A stretch of 19,068 nt of DNA from DASYHS01 sp035998295 (lineage in GTDB: Bacteria > Pseudomonadota > Alphaproteobacteria > Azospirillales > Azospirillaceae). Positions 1-8,426 of this stretch are shown here, in pieces. Each line of letters starts with the position of its first letter. Within the stretch, counting starts at the first letter, position 1. The DNA lies in the NCBI RefSeq assembly GCF_035998295.1, contig NZ_DASYHS010000018.1:1-19068 (forward strand). The letters are read 5' to 3'. A model generated the notes under the pieces. The model did no database searches. It was not told the DNA's origin and was given only the letters and a program-made list of their open reading frames with translations. Made by a program: the position numbers and the translations under genes.

Positions 1-1302
1 GTCGGGCGCCGATACGCCGACCAGTGCGGCGTATCGGCGCAACGTGCGGCCGGGCTCGCGGCCGACGGCGATGACGCGGTCGGCGACCGAGAGCGCGCGG
101 CGCGCGAGGTGCTCCGGCTCGACCGTGATCATGAACAGGCCCTTCACGTCCCCGCCGAGCGCGTCGGCCGCCGGGCCGCCCTCGCATGGCAGCATGTGGT
201 GCGCCTCGTCGACGACGAGCCAATGCGGCCGGCCGGTACGGCTGCGCAGGCCGTGGAACTCTGCCAACAGCCCCGCCAGGAACGCCGGCCGGTCCGCCGC
301 CGGGATCCCGAGCAGGTCGAGCGCCACGCTGCGCCCCGGGTCCTCCAGGGCCGTCATCGCCTCGGGCAGGCTCGGCGGCCGGGTCGCGTCGCCGAGGCGC
401 AGCAGCCCGGGCATCTGCTCGTAGTCCCCCTCCGGGTCGAGCACACAGACCTGGTGGCCGAGATCCAGGAGCCCTTCGATGACCGCGGTCGTCATGTTGG
501 TCTTGCCGCCGCCGGACGTGCCGGTGATCAGCACGTCGTGCCGCAGCGGCGGCAGGTACACCGGCTCCCTTCCCTCCCGGTCCAGCCGCTCCCCGAGCAG
601 GACCCGGTGGCGCCGGAGCGCGGGGTCGAGCGAGGCGAGGTCGTCGTCGAGCATGCGCTCGACCAGTTCGAGGACGCCCTCGCCGCGCGCCGCCCCGGTC
701 ACGAGGTCGACCTCCTCCTTCAGGCTGTCCAGCGCGTTGGCGACCGCGACCGAGCAGCCGCACCGCATCAGGAAGGCGTGGTCGTTCTCCGCGTCGCCGA
801 CGCCGACGACGTTGTGCGGCGCCAAGCCCAGGTCGCTCAGCGCGCGCTCCAGCCCGACCGCCTTGTTGATGCCCGACGGCAGCACCATCACGGCGTCCTT
901 GTTGAAGATGATGTGGTGCTCCAGCCCCATGTCGCGGATCGCCTCGAGCACGGTGTCCTCGTGGGGGCGCCAGGTCGCGACGACGACCCGGCCGACGGAG
1001 ATGCGCGGCACGCCGCGCTCGCGCAGCCGTTCGACGAAGGCCGGCGGCGGCGGCGGCCCGAGTTCCACCGTCTCGCGGGTGTCCGGACGGTAGAGCAGGC
1101 CGCCGTTCTCCAGGACCAGGCGGTCGAACCGGTCGAGTTCGGGGAACACCCGCTGGAGATCGTCGAGTTCGCGCCCCGTCACCAGGATCAGCTTGCGCCC
1201 GGCCAGGCGCAGCCGCTCCATCGCCGCCAGCGTGGCCTCCGGTACCCGCCCGTCCCGGGCGAGCGTGCCGTCGAAGTCGGTCGCGAGCGCGACGTAGTGC
1301 AT
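1..1302 (-). CDS. HAD-family phosphatase fused to a P-loop ATPase (partial, runs off left edge)
   Basis: The frame is open from the ATG at 1302 to the window edge, so 434 residues are visible and the C-terminus is missing. Residues 1-210 or so are a HAD hydrolase of the Cof/sucrose-phosphate-phosphatase type. Motif I is DFDGT at 9-13, with the nucleophile at D9 and the acid/base at D11. The metal-binding motif is VGVGDAEND at 166-174. A second domain follows, with a Walker A GTSGGGKT at 261-268 and a Walker B-like LVVDEAHH ending at 369. This resembles HerA/DUF87-type ATPases rather than ABC proteins. A purine-rich stretch (GGGGGAAGG) sits just before the start codon. The HAD half should hydrolyse a phosphorylated small molecule. 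What the ATPase half does is not clear. The gene is divergent from vapB and appears unrelated to the catabolic genes. Confidence 0.85.
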   Translation of the reverse strand, partial: MHYVALATDFDGTLARDGRVPEATLAAMERLRLAGRKLILVTGRELDDLQRVFPELDRFDRLVLENGGLLYRPDTRETVELGPPPPPAFVERLRERGVPRISVGRVVVATWRPHEDTVLEAIRDMGLEHHIIFNKDAVMVLPSGINKAVGLERALSDLGLAPHNVVGVGDAENDHAFLMRCGCSVAVANALDSLKEEVDLVTGAARGEGVLELVERMLDDDLASLDPALRRHRVLLGERLDREGREPVYLPPLRHDVLITGTSGGGKTNMTTAVIEGLLDLGHQVCVLDPEGDYEQMPGLLRLGDATRPPSLPEAMTALEDPGRSVALDLLGIPAADRPAFLAGLLAEFHGLRSRTGRPHWLVVDEAHHMLPCEGGPAADALGGDVKGLFMITVEPEHLARRALSVADRVIAVGREPGRTLRRYAALVGVSAPD

Positions 1303-1461
1303 GGCCTTCCCCCGATACCTGCTCCTGCCCCGCCTACGACAGGGTGGATCGGGGAAAGTTGCGCGGAGAGCGTTGCCGCCGGCGCCCGCCGAATCCGTTG
1401 CCCGGGGGCCTCGTCCATTCCGGCCGTCTGAGCCCTTGCCATCGGGACACCAAGTGCCATC

Positions 1462-1490
1462 TTGACGGCAAGGCAGCGAATGACTATCCT
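1462..1490 (+). promoter_or_regulatory. Predicted sigma70-type promoter of vapBC
   Basis: TTGACG at 1462-1467 matches the -35 consensus at 5 of 6 positions. TATCCT at 1485-1490 matches the -10 at 4 of 6. The spacer is exactly 17 bp. Transcription would start near 1497, giving a very short leader before the vapB ATG at 1512. The -10 lies inside the inverted repeat described separately. Confidence 0.6.
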
Positions 1491-1502
1491 TCGCTGCGAA
1501 GG
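1474..1502. promoter_or_regulatory. Inverted repeats over the vapBC -10: putative VapB/VapBC operator
   Basis: CAGCGAA (1474-1480) and TTCGCTG (1490-1496) are perfect inverted repeats with a 9-nt spacer. The right arm also starts a second, tighter palindrome, CCTTCG/CGAAGG, at 1488-1493 and 1497-1502. They cover the -10 and the transcription start region. VapB-type antitoxins usually bind such palindromes to autoregulate, alone or with the toxin. Binding here is inferred. Confidence 0.5.
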
Positions 1503-1511
1503 AGGGCACCC

Positions 1512-1760
1512 ATGGCCGAACCCCAGCTTTCCGTCCGCAGCGCCAAGGCGCGCGATCTCGCCCACCGTCTAGCGCGACGCGAGAATCGCTCGATCGCCGA
1601 CATCGTCGAGCGGGCGCTGGAAGCCTACGAGATCCGCGAGACGGGACGTGAGCCGGCATCGGCCTTCTATGCACGACTGTCTGCTAATTCAGGAACCGAG
1701 ATCGATCTCGAGGCCGTCATCCGCGACTCGCGCCGCCCCCATCCGGGACCGGAGCTTTGA
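1512..1760 (+). CDS. vapB: VapB-family antitoxin
   Basis: The protein has 82 residues and begins MAEPQLSVRSAKARDLAHRL. It has the layout of short VapB/Rv0623-type antitoxins. The N-terminal half carries the DNA-binding segment (SVRSAKARDLAHRLARREN, then IADIVERALEAYE), and the C-terminal tail is flexible, presumably wrapping the toxin. I chose the ATG at 1512 because AAGGAGG lies at 1499-1505 with good spacing. The longer open frame upstream has no family similarity and crosses the promoter. The stop overlaps the vapC start at 1757-1760, so the pair is translationally coupled. The role is to neutralise the PIN toxin and, with it, repress the promoter. Confidence 0.85.
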   Translation: MAEPQLSVRSAKARDLAHRLARRENRSIADIVERALEAYEIRETGREPASAFYARLSANSGTEIDLEAVIRDSRRPHPGPEL

Positions 1761-2170
1761 TCTTCCTCGACACCAACGTCGTGTCGGAGACCTTGCGGAA
1801 ATCGCCGGACGAGGCGGTGATCGCCTGGCTCGTCCGGCATGACGCCGAACTGGCCCTGCCGACCGTGACGATCGCCGAGATCGCCTTCGGTATCGCGAAG
1901 ATCCGACCTGATCAGCGCGCCGCGCGGCTGGAGCAAGGGCTTGCCGATTGGCGGCGTCGCTTCGCGGACAGGATCTTCGGGCTGACCGAGGAGGCGGCGC
2001 TGGCCTATGGCGACATCATGGGAGACGCGTCCCGACGGGGGCTTTGCATGTCCGCGCCCGACGGCATGATCGCGGCCATCGCACGGGTCAACGGAGGGCG
2101 GCTCGCCACCCGCAATCTGGCGGATTTCGGCGCAACCGGCATCGAGCTGATCTCCCCGTGGGACTTCTGA
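1757..2170 (+). CDS. vapC: VapC/FitB-family PIN-domain toxin (RNase)
   Basis: The protein has 137 residues and spans a single complete PIN domain, the usual size for VapC. The expected acidic residues are present: D5 in MIFLDTNVVSE, E41 in TIAEIAFG, D102 in SAPDGMIAAIA, and D123 in TRNLADF with N120 nearby. These bind Mg2+/Mn2+ in the family and cleave RNA, often tRNA. The start is TTG at 1757, overlapping the vapB stop as TTGA, so translation probably depends on vapB and is weak. The downstream neighbour kynA is convergent, with only 39 bp between the stop codons. The RNA target cannot be read from the sequence. Confidence 0.9.
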   Translation: MIFLDTNVVSETLRKSPDEAVIAWLVRHDAELALPTVTIAEIAFGIAKIRPDQRAARLEQGLADWRRRFADRIFGLTEEAALAYGDIMGDASRRGLCMSAPDGMIAAIARVNGGRLATRNLADFGATGIELISPWDF

Positions 2171-2209
2171 CCGGTACGGGGAGGAGCCCGCGCCGGTTAC
2201 GTCGTTCCC

Positions 2210-3097
2210 TCACAAGTCCGTGCGAACCTCCCACAGCTCCGGGAAGAGCTGCACGTCCAGCATGCGGCGCAGGTAGCTGACCCCCGCGGTGCCGCCGGTC
2301 CCGGTCTTGAAGCCGATCACCCGCTCGACCGTGGTGACGTGGCGGAAGCGCCACTGGCGGAACGTGTCCTCCAGGTCGACCAGCTCCTCGGCCAGCTCGT
2401 ACAGGCTCCAGTGGGTCTGCGGCGCGCGGTAGACGGCGAGCCAGGCGGCCCGCACGCTCGGGTCGGACCGGTAGGGCTGCGACCAGTCCCGCGACAGCCG
2501 GCCGGGGTCGATCGCGAAGCCGGCGCGCGCCAGCGCCGCGATCGCCTCGTCGTAGAGGCTGGGGGCGTTGAGCGCCGCCTCCAGCGGGCCGTGCAGGTCG
2601 TCGCGGTGGCTGTGGGGCGCCAGCATCCCCGGGTTCTTGTTGCCGAGCAGGAACTCGATCGTCCGGTACTGGTAGCTCTGGAACCCCGATGAGCGGCCGA
2701 GGAAAGGACGGAACGTGGTGTATTCGGACGGCGTCAGCGTCGAGAGCACGTCCCAGGCCTGGATCAGCTGCGCCATCACCCGCGAGACCCGGGCCAGCAT
2801 CTTGAAGGCCGGGCCGAAGTCGTCCCCGCGGATCTGCGCCATCGCGCCGCGCAGCTCGTGCAGCGCCAGCTTCATCCACAGTTCGGATGTCTGGTGCTGG
2901 ATGATGAACAGCATCTCGTCGTGATGGGGCGACAGCGGGCGCTGGACCGCCAACAGCTCGTCCAGCGCCAGATAGTCGCCGTAGCTCATCTCCGACGCGA
3001 AGTCGGTGTGCGCCTGCGGCGCGGCTGCACCGGTGTGCGCCTGCGGCGCGGCTGTACCGGTATGCGCCTGCGGCGCGTCTTCGCGGTCGCGGGTCAT
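2210..3097 (-). CDS. kynA: Tryptophan 2,3-dioxygenase
   Basis: This heme dioxygenase has 295 residues and oxidises L-tryptophan to N-formylkynurenine, the first step of the kynurenine route, in the cytoplasm. FIIQHQTSELW places the distal catalytic histidine at H68. RHVTTVERVIGFKTGTGGTAG places the proximal heme-ligand histidine at H253. Both are offset by 13 from H55 and H240 of the Xanthomonas enzyme as I remember them. RTIEFLLGNKN is also typical. The N-terminal 35 residues carry an Ala/Pro/His-rich nine-residue repeat and are extra to the family fold. A GAGGAGG ribosome site lies 5 nt before the ATG. It is the last gene of kynB-kynU-kynA, 10 bp after kynU. Confidence 0.97.
   Translation of the reverse strand: MTRDREDAPQAHTGTAAPQAHTGAAAPQAHTDFASEMSYGDYLALDELLAVQRPLSPHHDEMLFIIQHQTSELWMKLALHELRGAMAQIRGDDFGPAFKMLARVSRVMAQLIQAWDVLSTLTPSEYTTFRPFLGRSSGFQSYQYRTIEFLLGNKNPGMLAPHSHRDDLHGPLEAALNAPSLYDEAIAALARAGFAIDPGRLSRDWSQPYRSDPSVRAAWLAVYRAPQTHWSLYELAEELVDLEDTFRQWRFRHVTTVERVIGFKTGTGGTAGVSYLRRMLDVQLFPELWEVRTDL
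3005..3077 (-). repeat. 27-bp tandem repeat (2.7 copies) inside the 5' end of kynA
   Basis: Copies start at 3005, 3032 and 3059. The first two differ at one base and the third is partial. The repeat keeps frame and encodes the nine-residue unit PQAHTGxAA in the N-terminal tail of the dioxygenase (residues 9-35). Near-identity between copies points to recent slippage or unequal exchange. Confidence 0.9.
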
Positions 3098-3107
3098 GGC
3101 GGCCTCC

Positions 3108-4343
3108 TCAGGTCACGGCGGCGCGGCGAAGGAACTCCGGACGGTCCCAGGCCCGCGTCTCCAGGATGTCACGCAGATGCGCGACCGCGTCCCACAAATC
3201 GACGTGGCGCACGTAGAGCGGGGCGAAGCCGAAGCGCATCACGTCGGGCCGGCGGAAATCCCCGATCATCCCGCGGTGGATCAGCGCCTGCATCACCGCG
3301 TAGCCCTCGGGATGGCGGACCGAGACCTGGTTGCCGCAGGCCTGCGGGTCCTCGGGGCCGAAGAAGGACAGGCCGAAACCCGCGCATTCGGCGGCGACCA
3401 GGCGCCGGAAGGTCCCGGTCAGGCTGACCGCCTTGGCGCGCATCAGGCCCATGTCGGCGGCCAGCAGCTCGTCCACCCCGACCTCCAGCGCCGCGAGCGA
3501 GAGCACGGGCGGCGTCCCGCACAGCGCCCGGCGGATGTCGGGCGCCGGCTCGTAGCGCTGCTCGAAAGCGAAGGGGGCGGCATGGCCCATCCAGCCGGCG
3601 AGCGGCTGGCGGAACGAGGCCTGGTGCCGCTCGGCGACGTAGATGAAGGCCGGCGCCCCCGGCCCGCCGTTCAGGTACTTGTAGCCGCAGCCGACCGCGA
3701 GGTCGGCGCCGGTACGGTCCAGCTCGACCGGCAGCACGCCGGCGCTGTGCGCGAGGTCCCACAGCATCAGGGCGCCGGCGTCGCGGGCGCGGCGGTTCAG
3801 CGCCTCCATGTCGTGGATCGCGCCGGTGCGGTAGTCGACATGGGTCAGCATCGCGACCGCGACGTCGCCGTCGATCGCCTCGCCCACCGCGCCCGAATCG
3901 ACCAGACGCAGCTCGACCGTGCCGCCGAGCAGCTCCGACAGGCCCTGGGCCATGTAGAGGTCGGTCGGGAAGGCCTCGCGCTCGGCCACGACGACGCGGC
4001 GGCCGGGCCGCATGCCCAGCGCCGCGGCCAGCGCCTTGAACAGGTTGACCGAGGTCGAATCGGCGACGACCATCTGGCCCGGCGCCGCCCCGACCAGCCG
4101 GCCGATCTTGTCGCCGACGCGCCGAGGCAGGTCGATCCAGCCGGCGGCGTTCCAGCTCCGGATCAGGCCGCGGCCCCATTCCTCGCGCACCACCTGCTCG
4201 ACGCGGCCCGGCGCCGCCTTGGGCAGCGGCCCGAGCGAATTGCCGTCGAGGTAGATCACGCCCTCCGGGAGCTCGAACCGGCCGCGCCGGTCGGCCAGCG
4301 GGTCGGCGGCGTCGAGCCGCGCGCAGTCCTCGCGGCCGGTCAT
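3108..4343 (-). CDS. kynU: Kynureninase
   Basis: This PLP enzyme has 411 residues, normal for the family, and cleaves L-kynurenine to anthranilate and L-alanine. YLDGNSLGPLPKAA near the N-terminus is the kynureninase signature. WDLAHSAG at 195-202 and GCGYKYLNGGPGAP give the cofactor pocket, with K222 as the expected Schiff-base lysine. The start at 4343 overlaps the kynB stop as ATGA (4340-4343), indicating coupled translation. A larger open frame extends upstream through kynB in another frame and is not the protein. No kynurenine 3-monooxygenase is seen nearby, so the output should be anthranilate rather than 3-hydroxyanthranilate. Confidence 0.97.
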   Translation of the reverse strand: MTGREDCARLDAADPLADRRGRFELPEGVIYLDGNSLGPLPKAAPGRVEQVVREEWGRGLIRSWNAAGWIDLPRRVGDKIGRLVGAAPGQMVVADSTSVNLFKALAAALGMRPGRRVVVAEREAFPTDLYMAQGLSELLGGTVELRLVDSGAVGEAIDGDVAVAMLTHVDYRTGAIHDMEALNRRARDAGALMLWDLAHSAGVLPVELDRTGADLAVGCGYKYLNGGPGAPAFIYVAERHQASFRQPLAGWMGHAAPFAFEQRYEPAPDIRRALCGTPPVLSLAALEVGVDELLAADMGLMRAKAVSLTGTFRRLVAAECAGFGLSFFGPEDPQACGNQVSVRHPEGYAVMQALIHRGMIGDFRRPDVMRFGFAPLYVRHVDLWDAVAHLRDILETRAWDRPEFLRRAAVT

Positions 4344-4984
4344 CGCGCCAGCTCCCGCAGCACGGCGCGGACCGGGGCCGCGTCCAGGTCGGCCAGCTTG
4401 AGCGGCAGGGCGATCAGCTCGTAGTCGCCGGCGGCGACCTCGTCGAGGACGAGGCCCTCCAGAACCGCCATCTCGTTGGCGCGCAGGCGCGCATGGGCAT
4501 CCATGGTCTTGCTTTCCTGGGGGTCGATCGAGGGGGTGTCGATGCCGACGAGGCGGCAGCCCCGCGCGGCGAGCAGGTCGATCGCGTCGGGATGGATCGC
4601 GGCGAAGCCCGGGTCCCAGCGGTCGACGGGGGCGCGGGCGTAGGTCTTCAGGATCACGCGCTCCGGCCGGTCGTCGAGGTAGGGAGCCAGCAGACCCGCG
4701 GTCACCAGCGGCCCGCACCCGGTCGCGTCGACGACGCGGCACGGCCCGAGATAGACGTCGAGGTCGAGCGCGCCCGCCGCCCGGCCGCCGGCGTCGTAGT
4801 GCAGCGGCGCGTCCGCATGCGCGCCGGTATGCGTCGACAGCGTGATGCGCGAGACGTTGACGGGGCAGCCCGGTCCGATCGCCCAGGTCCGCTCCTCCCG
4901 GTACTCGGTGTCGCCCGGCCAGACCGGTATCCCCGGCCTCAACGCCGGGCTCACGTCCCACAGCCGGGGCCTGCTCGTGCCCAT
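4340..4984 (-). CDS. kynB: Kynurenine formamidase (arylformamidase, cyclase family)
   Basis: The protein has 214 residues of the metal-dependent cyclase/KynB fold and hydrolyses N-formyl-L-kynurenine to kynurenine and formate. The metal-binding motif is HTGAHADAPLHY, with H52, H56 and D58 as expected ligands. Other family features are WDVSPALRPGIPVWPGDT at the start and VGIDTPSIDPQESK in the second half. An AGGAGGGAAGGGGAGG tract precedes the ATG. It is the first gene of the kynB-kynU-kynA operon. Its start lies 55 bp from the palindrome at 5039-5060, which it shares with the divergent operon. Gene order and overlap with kynU support the assignment. Confidence 0.95.
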   Translation of the reverse strand: MGTSRPRLWDVSPALRPGIPVWPGDTEYREERTWAIGPGCPVNVSRITLSTHTGAHADAPLHYDAGGRAAGALDLDVYLGPCRVVDATGCGPLVTAGLLAPYLDDRPERVILKTYARAPVDRWDPGFAAIHPDAIDLLAARGCRLVGIDTPSIDPQESKTMDAHARLRANEMAVLEGLVLDEVAAGDYELIALPLKLADLDAAPVRAVLRELAR

Positions 4985-5038
4985 GCGCCTCCCCTTCCCT
5001 CCTGCCCGCCGGAAAAACCGCCTTGCCCGTCCGCCGGT

Positions 5039-5060
5039 GAAGTTTTAAGCTTAAAATATC
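5039..5060. promoter_or_regulatory. Palindromic operator A between the kyn operon and the aminobenzoyl-CoA operon
   Basis: A perfect 14-bp palindrome, TTTTAAGCTTAAAA, occupies 5043-5056, embedded in a 22-bp element that matches the element at 15005-15026 at 19 positions. It is a rare AT-rich island in this DNA. A TAAAAT -10-like hexamer for the plus strand lies in its right half (5052-5057). On the minus strand, TTGTCC (5082-5077) and TATTTT (5058-5053), 18 bp apart, could serve kynB. Size and symmetry suit a MarR dimer, so the MarR product at 5867 is the likely ligand-controlled repressor. Binding is inferred. Confidence 0.75.
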
Positions 5061-5087
5061 TGGGCCTCGTCAGGAAGGACAAATCGC

Positions 5088-5867
5088 GTGGAGAACGGCG
5101 GGACGCAAACCGGCGGGAACGCGCCGCTCGCGGGCCGGCACGCGCTGGTCACCGGAGCCGCGCGCGGCATCGGCGCCGCCATCGCCCGCCGGCTCGCGAC
5201 CGACGGCGCGCGGCTGACGCTGCTCGGCCGCGACGCGGGCGCGCTGTCGGACCTGGCGGGGGAGACCGGCGCCGCCATCGTGACCGCCGACGTCACCGAC
5301 GACGAGGCGGTCGCGGCCGCGTTCGCGGCGGCGGGCCCGGTCGACATCCTGGTCAACAATGCCGGCATGGCGCGGACGGCGCCGTTCCGGCGCCTCGACC
5401 GGGAGCATTGGGACGCGATGCTGGCCGTCAACCTGACCGGCGTCTACACCTGCATCCGCGCGGCGCTGCCCGCCATGACCGAGCGCGGCTGGGGCCGCGT
5501 CGTCAACGTGGCCAGCACGGCCGGCCTCAAGGGCTATCCATATGTCGCGGCCTATGTCGCGGCCAAGCACGGCGTGGTCGGCCTGACCCGGGCGCTGGCG
5601 CTGGAGACGGCGCGCGCGGGCATCACCGTGAACGCGGTCTGTCCCGGCTACACCGACACGGAGCTGGTCCACAAGGCGCTCGAGACGATCCAGGCGCGCA
5701 CCGGCCGCAGCCGCGACGACGCGCTGCAGGAGCTGACCCGCGCCAACCCGCAGGGCCGGCTGGTCCGCCCGGAGGAGGTCGCGGACGCGGTCGCCTGGCT
5801 GTGCGGGCCGGCGGCGGCGAGCGTCACGGGCCAGGCGGTCGCGATCGACGGCGGGGAGCTGGCGTGA
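5088..5867 (+). CDS. SDR-family dehydrogenase (3-hydroxyacyl-CoA dehydrogenase-like)
   Basis: The protein has 259 residues and is a classical short-chain dehydrogenase/reductase. The cofactor motif is TGAARGIG at 22-29 and NNAG lies at 90-93. The catalytic set is N115, S143, Y156 and K160 (YVAAK). The C-terminus ends in the usual AVAIDGG. The start is GTG at 5088, supported by AGGAAGGA at 5072-5079. As first gene after operator A, in an operon with crotonase, acyl-CoA dehydrogenase and CoA ligase genes, it probably oxidises or reduces a hydroxy/oxo-acyl-CoA formed after ring reduction of 2-aminobenzoyl-CoA. The exact substrate cannot be read from the sequence. Its stop overlaps the MarR start by one base. 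Confidence 0.9.
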   Translation: MENGGTQTGGNAPLAGRHALVTGAARGIGAAIARRLATDGARLTLLGRDAGALSDLAGETGAAIVTADVTDDEAVAAAFAAAGPVDILVNNAGMARTAPFRRLDREHWDAMLAVNLTGVYTCIRAALPAMTERGWGRVVNVASTAGLKGYPYVAAYVAAKHGVVGLTRALALETARAGITVNAVCPGYTDTELVHKALETIQARTGRSRDDALQELTRANPQGRLVRPEEVADAVAWLCGPAAASVTGQAVAIDGGELA

Positions 5868-6367
5868 TGGACGAGGGGGCGGTCCCGCTCGACTACGAGA
5901 CGGCGGCGAGCGGCACCCACGAGCCGGAGCTGCGCCTGTGGCTGCGCCTGCTGACCTGCACGCTGATGATCGAGAACGAGGTGCGCTCGCGCCTGCGCGA
6001 GGCGTTCGACGTCACCCTGCCCCGCTTCGACCTGATGGCCCAGCTCGACAAGGCGCCCGACGGCCTGACCATGGGCGAGCTGTCGCGCCGCCTGATGGTG
6101 TCCAACGGCAACGTCACCGGCATCGCCGACCGGCTGGTCGCCGAGGGGCTGGTGGCGCGCGAGCCGTCGCCGACCGACCGGCGCACGGCCTTCGTCCGCC
6201 TGACGCCGGAGGGGCGCAAGGCGTTCCGGGCGATGGCGCGCCGCCACGAGGCCTGGATCGCGGACTTCTTCGAGGGCCTGTCGGCGGACGAGACGCGCGA
6301 GTTGATGCGGCTGCTGGGCAAAGCAAAACAATCCGTGCGCGGAAGCATGGGGAGGGAGCGACGTTGA
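5867..6367 (+). CDS. MarR-family transcriptional regulator
   Basis: The protein has 166 residues. Helices at about 25-60 lead into a winged helix-turn-helix: LTMGELSRRLMVSNGNVTGI is the recognition region, followed by RLVAEGLVAREPSPTDRRTAFV, where DRR is the conserved wing. A C-terminal dimerisation helix follows. It is the second gene of the operon, joined to its neighbours by 1- and 4-nt overlaps. MarR proteins inside aromatic-CoA operons (for example CouR and BadR-type) are often repressors released by the pathway's CoA thioester. By analogy the effector may be 2-aminobenzoyl-CoA or anthranilate. The two matching palindromes at 5039 and 15005 are its likely targets. It is the only transcription factor I recognise in the window. 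Confidence 0.92.
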   Translation: MDEGAVPLDYETAASGTHEPELRLWLRLLTCTLMIENEVRSRLREAFDVTLPRFDLMAQLDKAPDGLTMGELSRRLMVSNGNVTGIADRLVAEGLVAREPSPTDRRTAFVRLTPEGRKAFRAMARRHEAWIADFFEGLSADETRELMRLLGKAKQSVRGSMGRERR

Positions 6368-7181
6368 AGACGAGAAGCATGGCCGACTACGAGGCCCGCC
6401 ATTTCCTGTGGCAGGTCGAGGGGAAGGTCGCGACGGTCACGCTGAACCGGCCGGAGAAGAAGAACCCGCTGACTTTCGAGTCCTATGCCGAACTGCGCGA
6501 CCTGTTCCAGGCGCTGGCGCACGACGCGGACATCAAGACGGTGGTCGTCACCGGGGCCGGCGGCAATTTCTGCTCCGGCGGCGACGTGTTCGAGATCATC
6601 GGGCCGCTGACCGAGATGAGCATGCCGGACCTGCTGCGCTTCACGCGCATGACCGGCGACCTCGTCAAGGCGATGCGCGCCTGCCCGCAGCCGATCGTCG
6701 CCGCGATCGACGGGGTGTGCGCCGGGGCCGGCGCGATCGTCGCGATGGCCTCCGACCTGCGTTACGGCACCGCGGGGAGCAAGGTCGCGTTCCTGTTCAC
6801 CCGCGTCGGGCTCGCCGGCTGCGACATGGGCGCGTGCGCGATCCTGCCGCGCATCGTCGGCCAGGGCCGCGCGGCCGAACTGCTGTACACCGGCCGCTCG
6901 ATGGACGGCGCCGAGGCCGAGCGCTGGGGCTTCTACAACCGCCTGTGCCCGCCGGACGAGGTGCTGGCGGAAGCGACGGCCATGGCCCGCCGGCTGGCCG
7001 ACGGGCCGACCTTCGCCCATGCCATGACCAAGCGCATGCTGCACGAGGAATGGGCCATGGGCGTCGACGAGGCGATCGAGGCCGAGGCGCGGGCACAGGC
7101 CGTGTGCATGGCGACGAACGACTTCCGCCGCGCCTTCGACGCCTTCGCCGCCAAGCGCTCCCCCGTGTTCGAGGGCGACTG

Positions 7182-7182
<1 letters not shown>
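6364..7182 (+). CDS. Enoyl-CoA hydratase/isomerase (crotonase) family protein
   Basis: The protein has 272 residues and the crotonase fold. The oxyanion-hole segments are GNFCSGGDVF (about 67-76) and GVCAGAGAIVAM (117-128). It should act on an acyl-CoA made downstream of 2-aminobenzoyl-CoA. In a by-eye alignment to rat enoyl-CoA hydratase, both catalytic glutamates are replaced: E144 by I125 and E164 by R147. CDMGACAILPR (153 onward) supplies a different acid, D154. It may therefore not be a simple hydratase. Ring-cleaving hydrolases such as BadI share this fold. I favour the TTG start at 6364, which overlaps the MarR stop and follows GGGGAGGGAG at 6349-6358. An ATG at 6379 would remove five residues and has a poorer ribosome site. 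Confidence 0.88.
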
Positions 7183-8378
<1,196 letters not shown>

Positions 8379-8382
8379 GGGG

Positions 8383-8403
8383 CGGCGCCGGGGTGCGGCG
8401 CCG
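8383..8403 (+). other. GC-rich hairpin in the only real gap of the operon
   Basis: CGGCGCCG at 8383-8390 and its complement at 8396-8403 form an 8-bp stem with a 5-nt loop (GGGTG). It lies in the 48-bp gap between the acyl-CoA dehydrogenase and the CoA ligase genes. There is no T-run after it, so it is not a typical terminator. It may stabilise mRNA or set relative expression. Confidence 0.45.
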
Positions 8404-8426
8404 GAACACGAGAGGGAGATTGAGGG

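Noticed and set aside
109..1431. Long open frame on the plus strand across the HAD-ATPase gene
   Set aside because: It is the antisense shadow of a minus-strand gene with clear motifs. Its translation is Arg/Gln/Val-rich with no domain.
1303..1461. Possible small gene between the HAD-ATPase gene and vapB
   Set aside because: No frame has a ribosome site and start with a plausible protein. The stretch holds only upstream control DNA for the two divergent genes.
2171..2209. Possible terminator between vapC and kynA
   Set aside because: Only weak 5-bp arms (ACCGG/CCGGT) and no T-tract are visible.
4344..4961. Upstream extension of kynureninase through kynB
   Set aside because: Kynureninase homology begins at the ATG at 4343, and the extension is an off-frame reading of kynB.
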